A stretch of DNA of 8,175 bases from Pseudobdellovibrionaceae bacterium (GTDB lineage Bacteria; Bdellovibrionota; Bdellovibrionia; Bdellovibrionales; Bdellovibrionaceae), in assembly GCA_014376325.1 (NCBI GenBank), contig JACMRP010000349.1, positions 1 through 8,175 of the forward strand, in the 5' to 3' direction. Below the pieces are notes generated by a model, which saw nothing but the letters and a program-made list of their open reading frames with translations, made no database searches and had not been told where the DNA came from. The translations under genes and the position numbers were made by a program. Shown one piece after another: positions 1 through 7,289 of this stretch (position 1 is its first letter; each line of letters starts with the position of its first letter).

Positions 1-1268
1 AGCAGACCCTGTGAATGGGTCGATAACATAATCAACTCATCCAGCTCCGCAGAAACTCCTTGGCGTATTATGTAACCCTGTTTGATCGCGAGTGGCGGGT
101 CCTCAACTAAAGTCGTTTCGATTTTCTGCGAGATCTTATGCAGACTTTCGATGGACCGAGTTTGCAAATTGGTCAGCGGCTTCAGCTGATGACCAATTTC
201 GAGTGCAGCTAAGCCGGCACGCACGCTTCCGGCAATTGCGAGCAGATCGCGACCGTTACATTGGGGTTGCGATATCTTGGTAAGTCTTCGTTCGATATCG
301 CCCATCTGCGATAGCACCTGGCGAACGCGCTTCAATTCGGTCAGATTCGAGCGCCACAGATCAATTTTGTCGTAGCGGGCTTCAATATTTTTCTGATCCG
401 TTAGCGGAAAGCTAAGCCACTGCCGCAATAACCTGCTGCCCGCAGATGTGTAAGTTCGATTGACCGCATGGAAGAGCGATCCCAAACCTTCGCCCCTGTA
501 GGTCGCGAAGACTTCTAAATGTCTTAACGTTATCGGAGTAAGCTCTAGACGCTGTTGAAAGTTTTTTTCCGCAAACGGTGAAATCGTCTGGAATGCAGTT
601 TCCCCACCGAGACTCTGCACGTAGCTCAGAAGTCTTGCTGAAGATGCCGGCGCTTTTGGTTGCAACAAAGGATGGTCTGCTGAAAGCAACTTGTCGTGGA
701 CGCTTACCAACACTTTATTATTTTCAAAGAGCATCTTTTGCTCGGTCGACAGCACGATCTCCGCCACCGGAAGAATTTCTAAAAATCTTTGATAAGTAGT
801 TGCGTCGCCACCAACGACGTAAAACGCTTCGCCCGTGGTCGTATCAAGAAAACTCATGGAATCTTTGTCGAAGCTAACGAGGTAATGAGCCATTGTCCCG
901 TCGAGTGTATCCGAATCGTAAACCATGCCCGGAGTCAGAATGCGGGTCACCGCGCGTTTGACTAAACCCTTCGCGAGTTTTGGATCTTCGATCTGATCGC
1001 AGATTGCGACTTTTAATCCATGCGCTAAAAGTTTGTTGATGGGTCCCGCGACCGAATGATGAGGCATCCCACACATCGGGGTTTCATCCTGAGATTTTTT
1101 ATTTCTTTGCGTGAGCGCGATTCCTAAAATCGGCGCGGCCTTGACCGCATCGTCGTAGAACATCTCGAAAAAATCGCCCATCCGAAACATCAAGACTTTG
1201 TCTTCGTGGAGCGATTTGATGTCCCAATATTGCTTCATGAGCGGGGTCAGATTTTCGGTATTTGTCAT
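1..1268 (-). CDS. mutS: DNA mismatch repair protein MutS (partial, N-terminal 422 residues)
   Basis: MutS recognises mismatches and small loops in DNA and recruits MutL to start strand-directed repair. The frame is open from an ATG at 1268 to the window edge, so only the first 422 residues are present and the C-terminal ATPase domain is missing. The mismatch-binding domain carries the Phe-x-Glu motif at residues 33-35 (context GDFFEMFYDDA); Phe33 is the residue expected to wedge into the mismatch. A connector domain follows at about 120-255. The core/lever region begins near 260, with the family block VNRTYTSAGSRLLRQWL at about 269-285 and an ELDEL clamp-type motif near 408-412. An in-frame TAA lies 15 bases upstream of the ATG, so no longer start is possible, and the N-terminus matches the usual MutS start. 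No clear Shine-Dalgarno sequence is seen. It follows mpl after a 53-base gap on the same strand. Identity is nearly certain. Confidence 0.97.
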   Translation of the reverse strand, partial: MTNTENLTPLMKQYWDIKSLHEDKVLMFRMGDFFEMFYDDAVKAAPILGIALTQRNKKSQDETPMCGMPHHSVAGPINKLLAHGLKVAICDQIEDPKLAKGLVKRAVTRILTPGMVYDSDTLDGTMAHYLVSFDKDSMSFLDTTTGEAFYVVGGDATTYQRFLEILPVAEIVLSTEQKMLFENNKVLVSVHDKLLSADHPLLQPKAPASSARLLSYVQSLGGETAFQTISPFAEKNFQQRLELTPITLRHLEVFATYRGEGLGSLFHAVNRTYTSAGSRLLRQWLSFPLTDQKNIEARYDKIDLWRSNLTELKRVRQVLSQMGDIERRLTKISQPQCNGRDLLAIAGSVRAGLAALEIGHQLKPLTNLQTRSIESLHKISQKIETTLVEDPPLAIKQGYIIRQGVSAELDELIMLSTHSQGL

Positions 1269-1321
1269 AAGTAAAAAGACTTAGCCAGGGCCCCCAAAAG
1301 ATACAACAAAGATGCGATGCA
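1269..1321 (-). other. 53-base gap between mpl and mutS
   Basis: This is the only non-overlapping junction in the minus-strand gene chain. It contains a G-rich run next to GGGCCC (read on the minus strand) and a TTTTT tract just before the mutS ATG. No stem followed by a U-tract was found, so no terminator is called. A possible -35 (TTGTTG) has no good -10 partner at proper spacing, so no promoter is called either. Read-through from mpl into mutS is the simplest reading. Confidence 0.5.
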
Positions 1322-2740
1322 TTACTGCAGCGCTTTCAGAAGCTTGCCGTAGATCCCGTCGAAGCCACCGTTACTCATGATTAACACGACGTCGCCACGT
1401 TTCGCGCGGGCCTTTAGGGCCGCGACGATACTGTCCGCAGTCTCAAAAACTCCGGCCTTCACGTTGGACTTTTGCAGATCCGCGACCAACTCTTCGCTAG
1501 AGAATCGATCTTCGTTGCTGATCTTCGCCTGATCAAAAGCCTGCGCGAGCATCACCTCATGAGCACCTCTGAACGCTTCGACATAATCTTGCTGAAAGAT
1601 TTTACGGCGGGACGTCGCGGATCTCGGTTCAAAAATCGAAAATACTTTACGCTCCGGATACTTTTTTTGAATGCCCTTCACTGTTTCACGGACGGCCGTC
1701 GGGTGATGCGCAAAATCTTCGATTACTAAAATTCCGTTTGGCTCCCCAAGTATTTCTTGGCGGCGTTTAACTCCTTGAAATGTTCTTAAGGCTTCTTTGA
1801 TTTTCTCGGGAGCAAATCCTAGAACATGCGAAAGGGCCACGACCGCGGTCGCATTCAAAATATTGTACTCGCCGCTCATCTGCACGAGGTAGGGGCCTAA
1901 AACTTCGCCTTTAAACTGTATTTTAAATTCGATGCCGTCTGCAGATTCTTTCGTTATTGTTGTCTTGAAGTCGCCGCCCTTGATTCCGTAGGTGAACGAA
2001 TTTTTGCATTTGGATTCTTTGTAAAGTTCCATCACGTTTTTGTCGTCCGCGCAGGCGATCAGCGTGCCGTCGGCCGGGGTCATGTGGATCAAAGTTCTAA
2101 AGGCGGCCTTCACCGCATCCAGATCTTTATAAATATCCGCGTGATCAAATTCGACGGACGTCAGGATCACGTGCTTCGGTTTATAATGGATAAACTTTGG
2201 GACCTTGTCGAAGTAGGCGGTATCGTATTCGTCCCCTTCGATAATGAAGAATTTTTTTTCAGGATTACGAAAAGACTGCGCGAAATTTTTAGGAATTCCG
2301 CCGATTAAAAATCCTGGCTTTTCGCCGCAAACTTCGGCGATCCAACTCATCAGTGACGTCGCCGTCGTTTTGCCGTGAGTGCCAGAAATGTTGATGCACT
2401 CTTTGTCCGCGATAATAAATTCACCCATCGCTTTCGGAAGCGATGTAAACGGGATGCCTAATTTAACCATCTCTTGCGCTTCTTCGTTGCCGGCCGAAAT
2501 AACGTTGCCGACGATGATGAAATCCGGTTTCGGTTGCAGGTTAGAAGCTTTATAACCTTTCAGGATTTGGATGCCCAGGGACTCCAGTTGCGTCGACATC
2601 GGAGGGTAAGGATTAGAATCACTCCCGGTAATTTCAAAACCGCGGTCCTTCAATAACCCCGCAAGACTCGCCATCGCGGTTCCGCAAATCCCCAAAAGAT
2701 GAATATGCCCACCAGACTGAATCTTAAATGCACTGCTCAT
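1322..2740 (-). CDS. mpl: UDP-N-acetylmuramate:L-Ala-gamma-D-Glu-meso-DAP ligase (murein peptide ligase)
   Basis: Mpl is a cytoplasmic Mur-ligase-family enzyme that uses ATP to join recycled murein tripeptide directly to UDP-MurNAc, feeding the peptide back into wall synthesis. The protein has 472 residues (E. coli Mpl has about 457). An N-terminal nucleotide-binding domain opens with HIHLLGICGTAM (12-23). The ATP-binding P-loop is GTHGKTT (120-126). The block EGDEYDTAYFDK (168-179) is typical of Mpl and separates it from MurC; FDHADIY follows at 198-204 and a FAHHPTAV motif lies in the C-terminal part. The frame is open for 11 codons further upstream, but the ATG at 2740 is preferred: it forms an ATGA overlap with the stop of the preceding hydrolase gene, has a GAAAGAG sequence six bases before it, and gives a standard N-terminus. 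It sits directly after genes for an LD-carboxypeptidase and a putative muropeptide hydrolase, which fits peptide recycling. Confidence 0.95.
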   Translation of the reverse strand: MSSAFKIQSGGHIHLLGICGTAMASLAGLLKDRGFEITGSDSNPYPPMSTQLESLGIQILKGYKASNLQPKPDFIIVGNVISAGNEEAQEMVKLGIPFTSLPKAMGEFIIADKECINISGTHGKTTATSLMSWIAEVCGEKPGFLIGGIPKNFAQSFRNPEKKFFIIEGDEYDTAYFDKVPKFIHYKPKHVILTSVEFDHADIYKDLDAVKAAFRTLIHMTPADGTLIACADDKNVMELYKESKCKNSFTYGIKGGDFKTTITKESADGIEFKIQFKGEVLGPYLVQMSGEYNILNATAVVALSHVLGFAPEKIKEALRTFQGVKRRQEILGEPNGILVIEDFAHHPTAVRETVKGIQKKYPERKVFSIFEPRSATSRRKIFQQDYVEAFRGAHEVMLAQAFDQAKISNEDRFSSEELVADLQKSNVKAGVFETADSIVAALKARAKRGDVVLIMSNGGFDGIYGKLLKALQ

Positions 2741-3798
2741 ACGGCACTCTTTCTGAATCCTTCGACGATCCAATTATGAATTTCGGGTCTAAGATGCGCG
2801 AAGTTTTTATTTTCGCGTCCGTAAAGCAGCCGGTTGGACAAAATGACGACTCCAAAATCGGCCTTCGGATCGTACCACATCGACGTTCCGGTAAAGCCCG
2901 TGTGCCCGATGGAGCTTAATGAAAATTGATTGCCACAACTGGCAGAGCCCGGCGTCGGCATCATATAACCGAGCGCCCAATCACCAAGGCCTTGCGGACG
3001 CGCACGCGACGCAAAAAGCTTTGCCGTCTTCTGTTTGACGGCGTATCGAGCAATGCCTAAAAGCTGCGATCTTACATTCAGTAAAGCCCAAGAAACGTCG
3101 TCCAAACTTCCAAAAAGTCCCGCGTGACTAGAGACCCCGCCGAGCGCCCAACAGTTTTCATCGTGCACTTCGCCGACCAATAACTTTTTGCGCCAAGGGC
3201 ATTCTTCAGTCGGCGCGTAAAGCGAAGCGCGGTGCTTTGGAATATTTTTGTCATGAAACTCCAAGGTCGTGCCCGTATAAAATTTATTTTTGATATTTTC
3301 CCAAACATTGAGCAACGAATCTTTGTGGTACTCTTCCACTAAAAATCCGAGCAGTAAAAATCCGACGTCCGAGTAAACGCTGTTAGGGCTGTCCGAAAGA
3401 TCTAATCCAGCGATGGTCGCTTTTAGTTTTTCGCGACGCTGTTCATAACTCATCGAGGGGTCCACGTCTTTATAGAACGGTAACCACCAGACCAGCCCAG
3501 AGGAATGAGTCAGTAAATCCTGAACGCGAACGTTCGGGTGCGGAAACCACGATAGGTGATCTTGCACGCGAGTATCCAGGTTCCAGCGACCCAATTCGAA
3601 GGCGACCATCATTGCCTGCACGGTGAATATCGCCTTCGTTAAGCTTGCAAGATCGTAATACGCGTACGTAGTGCCGACACTCACGTCGCAGATCATTCTT
3701 CCACCCTGATAGGCGCGGACCACAACCCCCGGGGTCGTGTCGCTGATTCTATTTTTTAATTGTTCTACAAGATTTTTTTCTAAAACTGAAAACTTCAC
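2737..3798 (-). CDS. Serine hydrolase, class C beta-lactamase family (AmiE-like), probably cytoplasmic
   Basis: A 353-residue protein of the beta-lactamase/PBP-like serine hydrolase family (Pfam Beta-lactamase). Visible motifs are the nucleophile motif S52-L-T-K55, the DLLTHSSGL block (94-102), Y142-S-D in the place of Y-x-N, and H299-T-G as the third motif, followed by a FTGTSMWYDP stretch. The HTGFTGTS region and the LRPEIHN motif near the C-terminus recall AmiE-type N-acetylmuramyl-L-alanine amidases and the beta-lactamase domains that accompany NagZ; this is from memory of the family, not a search. The N-terminus is charged, with no signal peptide or membrane segment, so a cytosolic location is inferred, unlike secreted AmpC or PBPs. 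The start is GTG at 3798, overlapping the ldcA stop as GTGA, with AAGGGAG six bases upstream. Lying between ldcA and mpl, it may cut MurNAc-peptides or another muropeptide bond. An esterase or D-peptidase role remains possible; antibiotic resistance is unlikely. Confidence 0.88.
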   Translation of the reverse strand: MKFSVLEKNLVEQLKNRISDTTPGVVVRAYQGGRMICDVSVGTTYAYYDLASLTKAIFTVQAMMVAFELGRWNLDTRVQDHLSWFPHPNVRVQDLLTHSSGLVWWLPFYKDVDPSMSYEQRREKLKATIAGLDLSDSPNSVYSDVGFLLLGFLVEEYHKDSLLNVWENIKNKFYTGTTLEFHDKNIPKHRASLYAPTEECPWRKKLLVGEVHDENCWALGGVSSHAGLFGSLDDVSWALLNVRSQLLGIARYAVKQKTAKLFASRARPQGLGDWALGYMMPTPGSASCGNQFSLSSIGHTGFTGTSMWYDPKADFGVVILSNRLLYGRENKNFAHLRPEIHNWIVEGFRKSAV

Positions 3799-4721
3799 GT
3801 ATGGCTCCCTTCAGCAGAGATGACTAGGTGACCGCGGGATCCCCCGGTCAAAACGGCTTTCGTCATCAGTGGAACCGGGCGCTGAATAATGCCGTGACCG
3901 GCTTCCATCCCACTGAACACAGGAATATCCAATCGATCGGCCCAGCTCTTGAAAACTTGCGGCCACAATATCTTGCCGCTTTCTTCTTTGCCGCCCAGAA
4001 ATTCCCCGATGATGAGCGCTTTGCATTTTTTAAATAAACCAGCCTGATAAAAATGTTCCAGAACCCGATCAACACGGTACCCGCGCTCACCAAGATCTTC
4101 GATAAATAATATTTTACCATCCGTGTTTACTTGGTACGGGGTTCCGAGGGTGCTTTGCAGTACGATCAGATTTCCGCCGACGACACTAGAGCGAATGCTT
4201 TTAAGATTCTTCGCGGACGCGTTCATGGGTTTTAATTTTTTAAATTCAATTTCTTGCGATCGGCCGAAGAGCAGATCCATTGTTTCTTTTTCGATCTTCG
4301 GCGGAACCTTTCCGCTGCCCATGCGGTCCAACAGGGAAGCGTGCAAAGTTGGCCAGTTCCATTTCTGCTCGAAATAAACGTGCAGTGACGTAATATCGCT
4401 GATCCCGACTAAAAGTTTTTGCGTTTTTGGTTTTAATTTATCAAGGCCCGGCAACAACCGGTTCGATCCGTAGCCGCCGCGCAGACACCACACAATTTTT
4501 GAGTCTTTTGCCAAAATCGCTTCGCGCAAAAAGCCGAAGCGTTTCTCGTCGGAGTTTGAATGAAGAAAATGTTTTTGAATTAGATTCTTCGGAATTCGAG
4601 GAACCAAGTTCCACTTCAGCAAAAAATTCCTGGCCGCTTCAACTTCTTCTTTGGTCGACGCGAAGCCGGGCGAAACGACGTCTACAATATCCCCGGCTTT
4701 TAGAAACTTCCAGCTGGACAC
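3795..4721 (-). CDS. ldcA: LD-carboxypeptidase (peptidase family S66, muramoyltetrapeptide carboxypeptidase)
   Basis: LdcA removes the terminal D-alanine from murein tetrapeptides (L-Ala-D-Glu-mDAP-D-Ala) in the cytoplasm, giving the tripeptide that Mpl prefers. At 308 residues it is of normal length for family S66. The N-terminal half contains the LRGGYGSNRLLPGL block (about 80-93) and the nucleophile Ser108 in GISDIT. The C-terminal half supplies Glu208 in IEDLGERGYRVDR and His276 in GHG. The spacings Ser-Glu (100) and Ser-His (168) agree closely with the Ser115/Glu217/His285 triad of Pseudomonas aeruginosa LdcA, so the enzyme looks active. There is no signal peptide, consistent with a cytosolic enzyme. 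The start is GTG at 4721, preceded by AAGGGGA at five bases; its G is shared with the purB TAG stop (TAGTG). The microcin-immunity MccF branch of S66 is an alternative, but the neighbours favour murein recycling. Confidence 0.92.
   Translation of the reverse strand: MSSWKFLKAGDIVDVVSPGFASTKEEVEAARNFLLKWNLVPRIPKNLIQKHFLHSNSDEKRFGFLREAILAKDSKIVWCLRGGYGSNRLLPGLDKLKPKTQKLLVGISDITSLHVYFEQKWNWPTLHASLLDRMGSGKVPPKIEKETMDLLFGRSQEIEFKKLKPMNASAKNLKSIRSSVVGGNLIVLQSTLGTPYQVNTDGKILFIEDLGERGYRVDRVLEHFYQAGLFKKCKALIIGEFLGGKEESGKILWPQVFKSWADRLDIPVFSGMEAGHGIIQRPVPLMTKAVLTGGSRGHLVISAEGSHT
3799..3811 (-). promoter_or_regulatory. Ribosome binding site of the serine hydrolase gene
   Basis: AAGGGAG on the minus strand (3811-3805) is followed by a six-base spacer and the GTG at 3798. 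It lies inside the end of ldcA. It fixes the GTG as the start and is one of the two strongest Shine-Dalgarno sequences in the operon. Confidence 0.8.
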
Positions 4722-6007
4722 TAGAGTCCCCTTTTCATCACGGCTTGAATTGATTTTTTGTGTTTTCTGCCGCTGAATATTTCATCCACTTCTTTGGCTT
4801 TCAGAAATTGGCTGACTTCAGAATCAGCCAAGATTTTATCCCGCAACTGATCGCCGCGGCCTAGGCTATGGCTCAAACGCTGAACGTGGACGTAAGCGTC
4901 CTCTCGGCTAAGACCCTTCGCGACCAAGGCCAGCAATACGTGCGAACTAAATAACGTGCCTTGCGAACTTTCGATATTGTCTAACATGCGACGCTTGTTC
5001 ACTTCCAAATTATTTAACAAAGACGCCATTCGTGAAACTGCGTAGTCGGTTGCGATAAACGCATCCGGAAAGATGACTCGTTCCGCAGATGAATGACTAA
5101 TATCGCGTTCATGCCACAAAGGAATATTTTCCATCGCGGTAAAGGCATAACCTTTTACGAGACGGGCTAATCCCGTCACGTTTTCAGCGCTGATCGGATT
5201 TTTTTTGTGAGGCATCGCGGAAGAACCCTTTTGGCCCTTGCTGAATCCTTCGGTGACTTCCGCGACTTCACTTCGTTGCAAATGACGAAGCTCGACGGCC
5301 AGGCGCTCAATTCCGCCCATCAACATCGCAAGGCTTAAAATCATCTCGGCATGACGGTCCCGCGGGACAACTTGGGTCGCGATAGTTTCTGAAGTTAGTT
5401 TCAATTTTTTGGCAACTCGGGTTTCAACTTCAACGTCCATGCTTGAATATGTGCCGACGGCGCCACTTAATTTGCAAATAGCCATTTGGTTGAGCGCTTT
5501 CGCAACCCGTTCTTGATTTCGACGAAGCTCTGCAAGGTAACCCAGCATCTTGAAGCCAAACGTCGTTGGTTCCGCAAACATGCCGTGGGTGCGTCCTGCG
5601 CAGAGTGTGTCTTGGTGTTTCTTTGCGATCGTAATCAAAGCTTTTTCAAGCTGATCCATCGATTCTTTTAAAACCTCGCCGGCTTCACGAACCTGAAGAC
5701 TGAAGGCCGTGTCCAAAACGTCCGAGCTGGTCAAACCGAAGTGAATGTATTTTCCGTGGGGACCGACATTTTCGGCTACATTAGAAACGAAAGCGATGAC
5801 GTCATGCTTAGTCTGTTTTTCTATTTCGGAAATTCTTTTGGCATTGAATCGACCCTTTTCCGCAATGGCCTTCGCCGCGGCTTTCGGTATCATACCCATT
5901 TGTGCTTGGATTTGGGCCAAAGCTATTTCGACCTCCAGCATTTTACCGAAGCGGTGATCCGGATCCCAAATAATGCCCATTTCTGGGCGAGTGTAGCGTT
6001 CAATCAC
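4721..6007 (-). CDS. purB: Adenylosuccinate lyase
   Basis: PurB catalyses two fumarate-releasing steps of purine synthesis: SAICAR to AICAR, and adenylosuccinate to AMP. The 428-residue protein has the usual length of the short bacterial form and begins with the typical MIERYTRPEM. Family motifs appear in order: KHDV (67-70), TSSD (93-96), RTHG with the general-acid His141 (139-142), and the fumarase/aspartase-superfamily signature GSSAMPHKKNP (261-271), whose Ser262/Ser263 loop supplies the catalytic base. All expected catalytic regions are present, so it should be active. The start is GTG at 6007, giving an 8-base overlap with the upstream gene. The best Shine-Dalgarno candidate, AAGGA, is about 11 bases away, slightly far, so translation may be coupled to the upstream gene. 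Its downstream neighbour ldcA begins in its own stop codon. Nothing suggests recent transfer. Confidence 0.97.
   Translation of the reverse strand: MIERYTRPEMGIIWDPDHRFGKMLEVEIALAQIQAQMGMIPKAAAKAIAEKGRFNAKRISEIEKQTKHDVIAFVSNVAENVGPHGKYIHFGLTSSDVLDTAFSLQVREAGEVLKESMDQLEKALITIAKKHQDTLCAGRTHGMFAEPTTFGFKMLGYLAELRRNQERVAKALNQMAICKLSGAVGTYSSMDVEVETRVAKKLKLTSETIATQVVPRDRHAEMILSLAMLMGGIERLAVELRHLQRSEVAEVTEGFSKGQKGSSAMPHKKNPISAENVTGLARLVKGYAFTAMENIPLWHERDISHSSAERVIFPDAFIATDYAVSRMASLLNNLEVNKRRMLDNIESSQGTLFSSHVLLALVAKGLSREDAYVHVQRLSHSLGRGDQLRDKILADSEVSQFLKAKEVDEIFSGRKHKKSIQAVMKRGL
4722..4733 (-). promoter_or_regulatory. Ribosome binding site of ldcA
   Basis: AAGGGGA on the minus strand (4733-4727) sits five bases before the GTG start at 4721, within the last codons of purB. 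It supports the GTG start and a stop-restart junction TAGTG. Confidence 0.78.
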
Positions 6008-7289
6008 GTCGTTCTTTTTCCTTTCGAAGCTGTAACATTTTCCACCACTTCAATAGTGAATCACGTATCTCCGTTTGATTTTCAAACTGATCTTCCCAAG
6101 AATAGTTGGTCCAAATCTCGGAGCCGTCCTTGTGAAGATTATTAAAGTTCACCTTGTGACGGCGCGATTCTAAATTTTCGGCAAAGACCGGAAGAGCCGC
6201 CGGACCAATTTGTGAATAGGTGTAGTAAAATTCCTGCGGGAAAGTTTGGATCGTCGGCATTGCCAACGGCATGCGCCCACTAATTATTTCTAAAACTTTA
6301 TCTCCGCGAATACGGAGATACTCTTTGTTAAATCGTTGCACATTGGGAATACGAATCCACGCATCGAAATGGCCCTCTAAGGCCGTCCGCTGCAGGACCA
6401 TCATGTTTTGATGCGTCCACGGACCGGCGACATTTTCGGTCACCAATAAATGCAGCGGCAAACTGTTTCGCTCTTGGCAGGCTTCCAGATTTAAACGGTA
6501 GCGCACCCAGCACCATTCGGGCTCGAGCTCCCCTTCCGGGAAAAGATACTTCGCGACTTTCGGACTCGCGAAGTAAGTTTCTTCGCTCGTCAGCATCCAG
6601 ACGATTTGCTGAAGATGCATTACGCCGGACGTTTCGCCTTGGAGCTCTACACCAGAAATATTTTTTTTATTCTGAAAAGAGAGATCTAAGATGTCCGTCT
6701 TCTGCATGACCTCGACGCCCTTACTGGATAACCACGCATTCATCTTTTGTTGGCCCGCTCGAGTCGCTTGCCGGACAAAAAACGGGTTCATCAAACGGAG
6801 CGCCTTGCCGGAAAGACTTGCCCGTGCGTTCGGTACGTAGGTCGTCGAAGCAAACTGATGCGCTAAATGCAGCAACCAAGAGCGTTCAAAATTATCAGCC
6901 GCGAATTTTTGCACGGCGGGAACATTTTTTCCAGAAAGTTTGCTGCTGATCAAAGTTTCGTAAACTTCTTTGCTCTGTCCTAATTTTTCGAGCCGGTACT
7001 GCGTCGTTGAACTTTTCATTTCGACGGGGCCTTCGGACAACCAAGCCGTGAATCCCCGATCTAAAGATTCAAAAGAATCTTCAGAAAAAACTCGGTCGCT
7101 CTGCGAACCCGTTAGTTCATCTGGTTTAAAAAAACCAAAAGGACCTTCTAAATCCTCCGGCGGCCACACTCCCAGTTTTGGTGATACGTCGATCAACACG
7201 ACCGGAATAGCCTCGCGGTGCAGTTCAGCAGCAAGCCAGTGTCCTCGCCCGTGAGCGGAAACAATCAAAACGGAAGTCTTTAAATCCAT
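6000..7289 (-). CDS. Unrecognised Rossmann-fold protein, possibly a diverged FAD-dependent oxidoreductase
   Basis: A 429-residue protein that I cannot assign to a named family. The N-terminus has a beta-alpha-beta pattern: strand SVLIV (6-10), a glycine-containing turn SAHGRGHW (11-18) in place of the classic GxGxxG, then strand VVLIDVS (30-36) ending in an acidic residue, as in FAD- or NAD-binding Rossmann folds. Residues about 182-233 (WLSSKGVEVM, then ISGVELQG, then IVWMLTSEE) follow the pattern of the FAD-binding core of amine-oxidase or protoporphyrinogen-oxidase-like flavoproteins. The dinucleotide motif is irregular, so cofactor binding is uncertain. The C-terminus is charged and rich in Trp and Lys. 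There is no signal peptide or membrane segment, suggesting the cytoplasm. It is the first gene of the operon, overlaps purB by 8 bases, and starts at the ATG at 7289, before the first predicted strand. It lacks a Shine-Dalgarno sequence but has a promoter right upstream. Coding is well supported; function is open. Confidence 0.8.
   Translation of the reverse strand: MDLKTSVLIVSAHGRGHWLAAELHREAIPVVLIDVSPKLGVWPPEDLEGPFGFFKPDELTGSQSDRVFSEDSFESLDRGFTAWLSEGPVEMKSSTTQYRLEKLGQSKEVYETLISSKLSGKNVPAVQKFAADNFERSWLLHLAHQFASTTYVPNARASLSGKALRLMNPFFVRQATRAGQQKMNAWLSSKGVEVMQKTDILDLSFQNKKNISGVELQGETSGVMHLQQIVWMLTSEETYFASPKVAKYLFPEGELEPEWCWVRYRLNLEACQERNSLPLHLLVTENVAGPWTHQNMMVLQRTALEGHFDAWIRIPNVQRFNKEYLRIRGDKVLEIISGRMPLAMPTIQTFPQEFYYTYSQIGPAALPVFAENLESRRHKVNFNNLHKDGSEIWTNYSWEDQFENQTEIRDSLLKWWKMLQLRKEKERRD
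6547..6575 (-). repeat. Perfect 10-bp inverted repeat inside the first operon gene
   Basis: TACTTCGCGA (6547-6556) and TCGCGAAGTA (6566-6575) are exact reverse complements around a 9-base loop. On the mRNA sense strand the stem is followed by TCTTTTCCC, a weak U-rich stretch. The repeat lies in codons for the region around residues 239-248 of the Rossmann-like protein. It could form an RNA hairpin that slows transcription, or be a DNA palindrome, or be chance. Confidence 0.55.

Noticed and set aside
269..301. 8-bp inverted repeat GCGATATC/GATATCGC in mutS
   Set aside because: The 17-base loop and 8-bp arms are expected by chance a few times in a window of this size, and there is no U-tract.
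1840..1851. 12-bp palindrome CGACCGCGGTCG in mpl as an operator
   Set aside because: It lies deep inside a coding sequence, far from any promoter, and consists of common GC-rich codons.
2741..2773. Longer N-terminus of Mpl starting at 2773
   Set aside because: The extra 11 residues are charged and non-conserved in character and overlap the hydrolase end; the ATGA junction at 2740 is a typical coupled start.
2737..3798. Calling the serine hydrolase an antibiotic-resistance beta-lactamase
   Set aside because: It has no signal peptide, carries YSD in place of YxN and HTG in place of KTG, and sits in a murein-recycling gene set.
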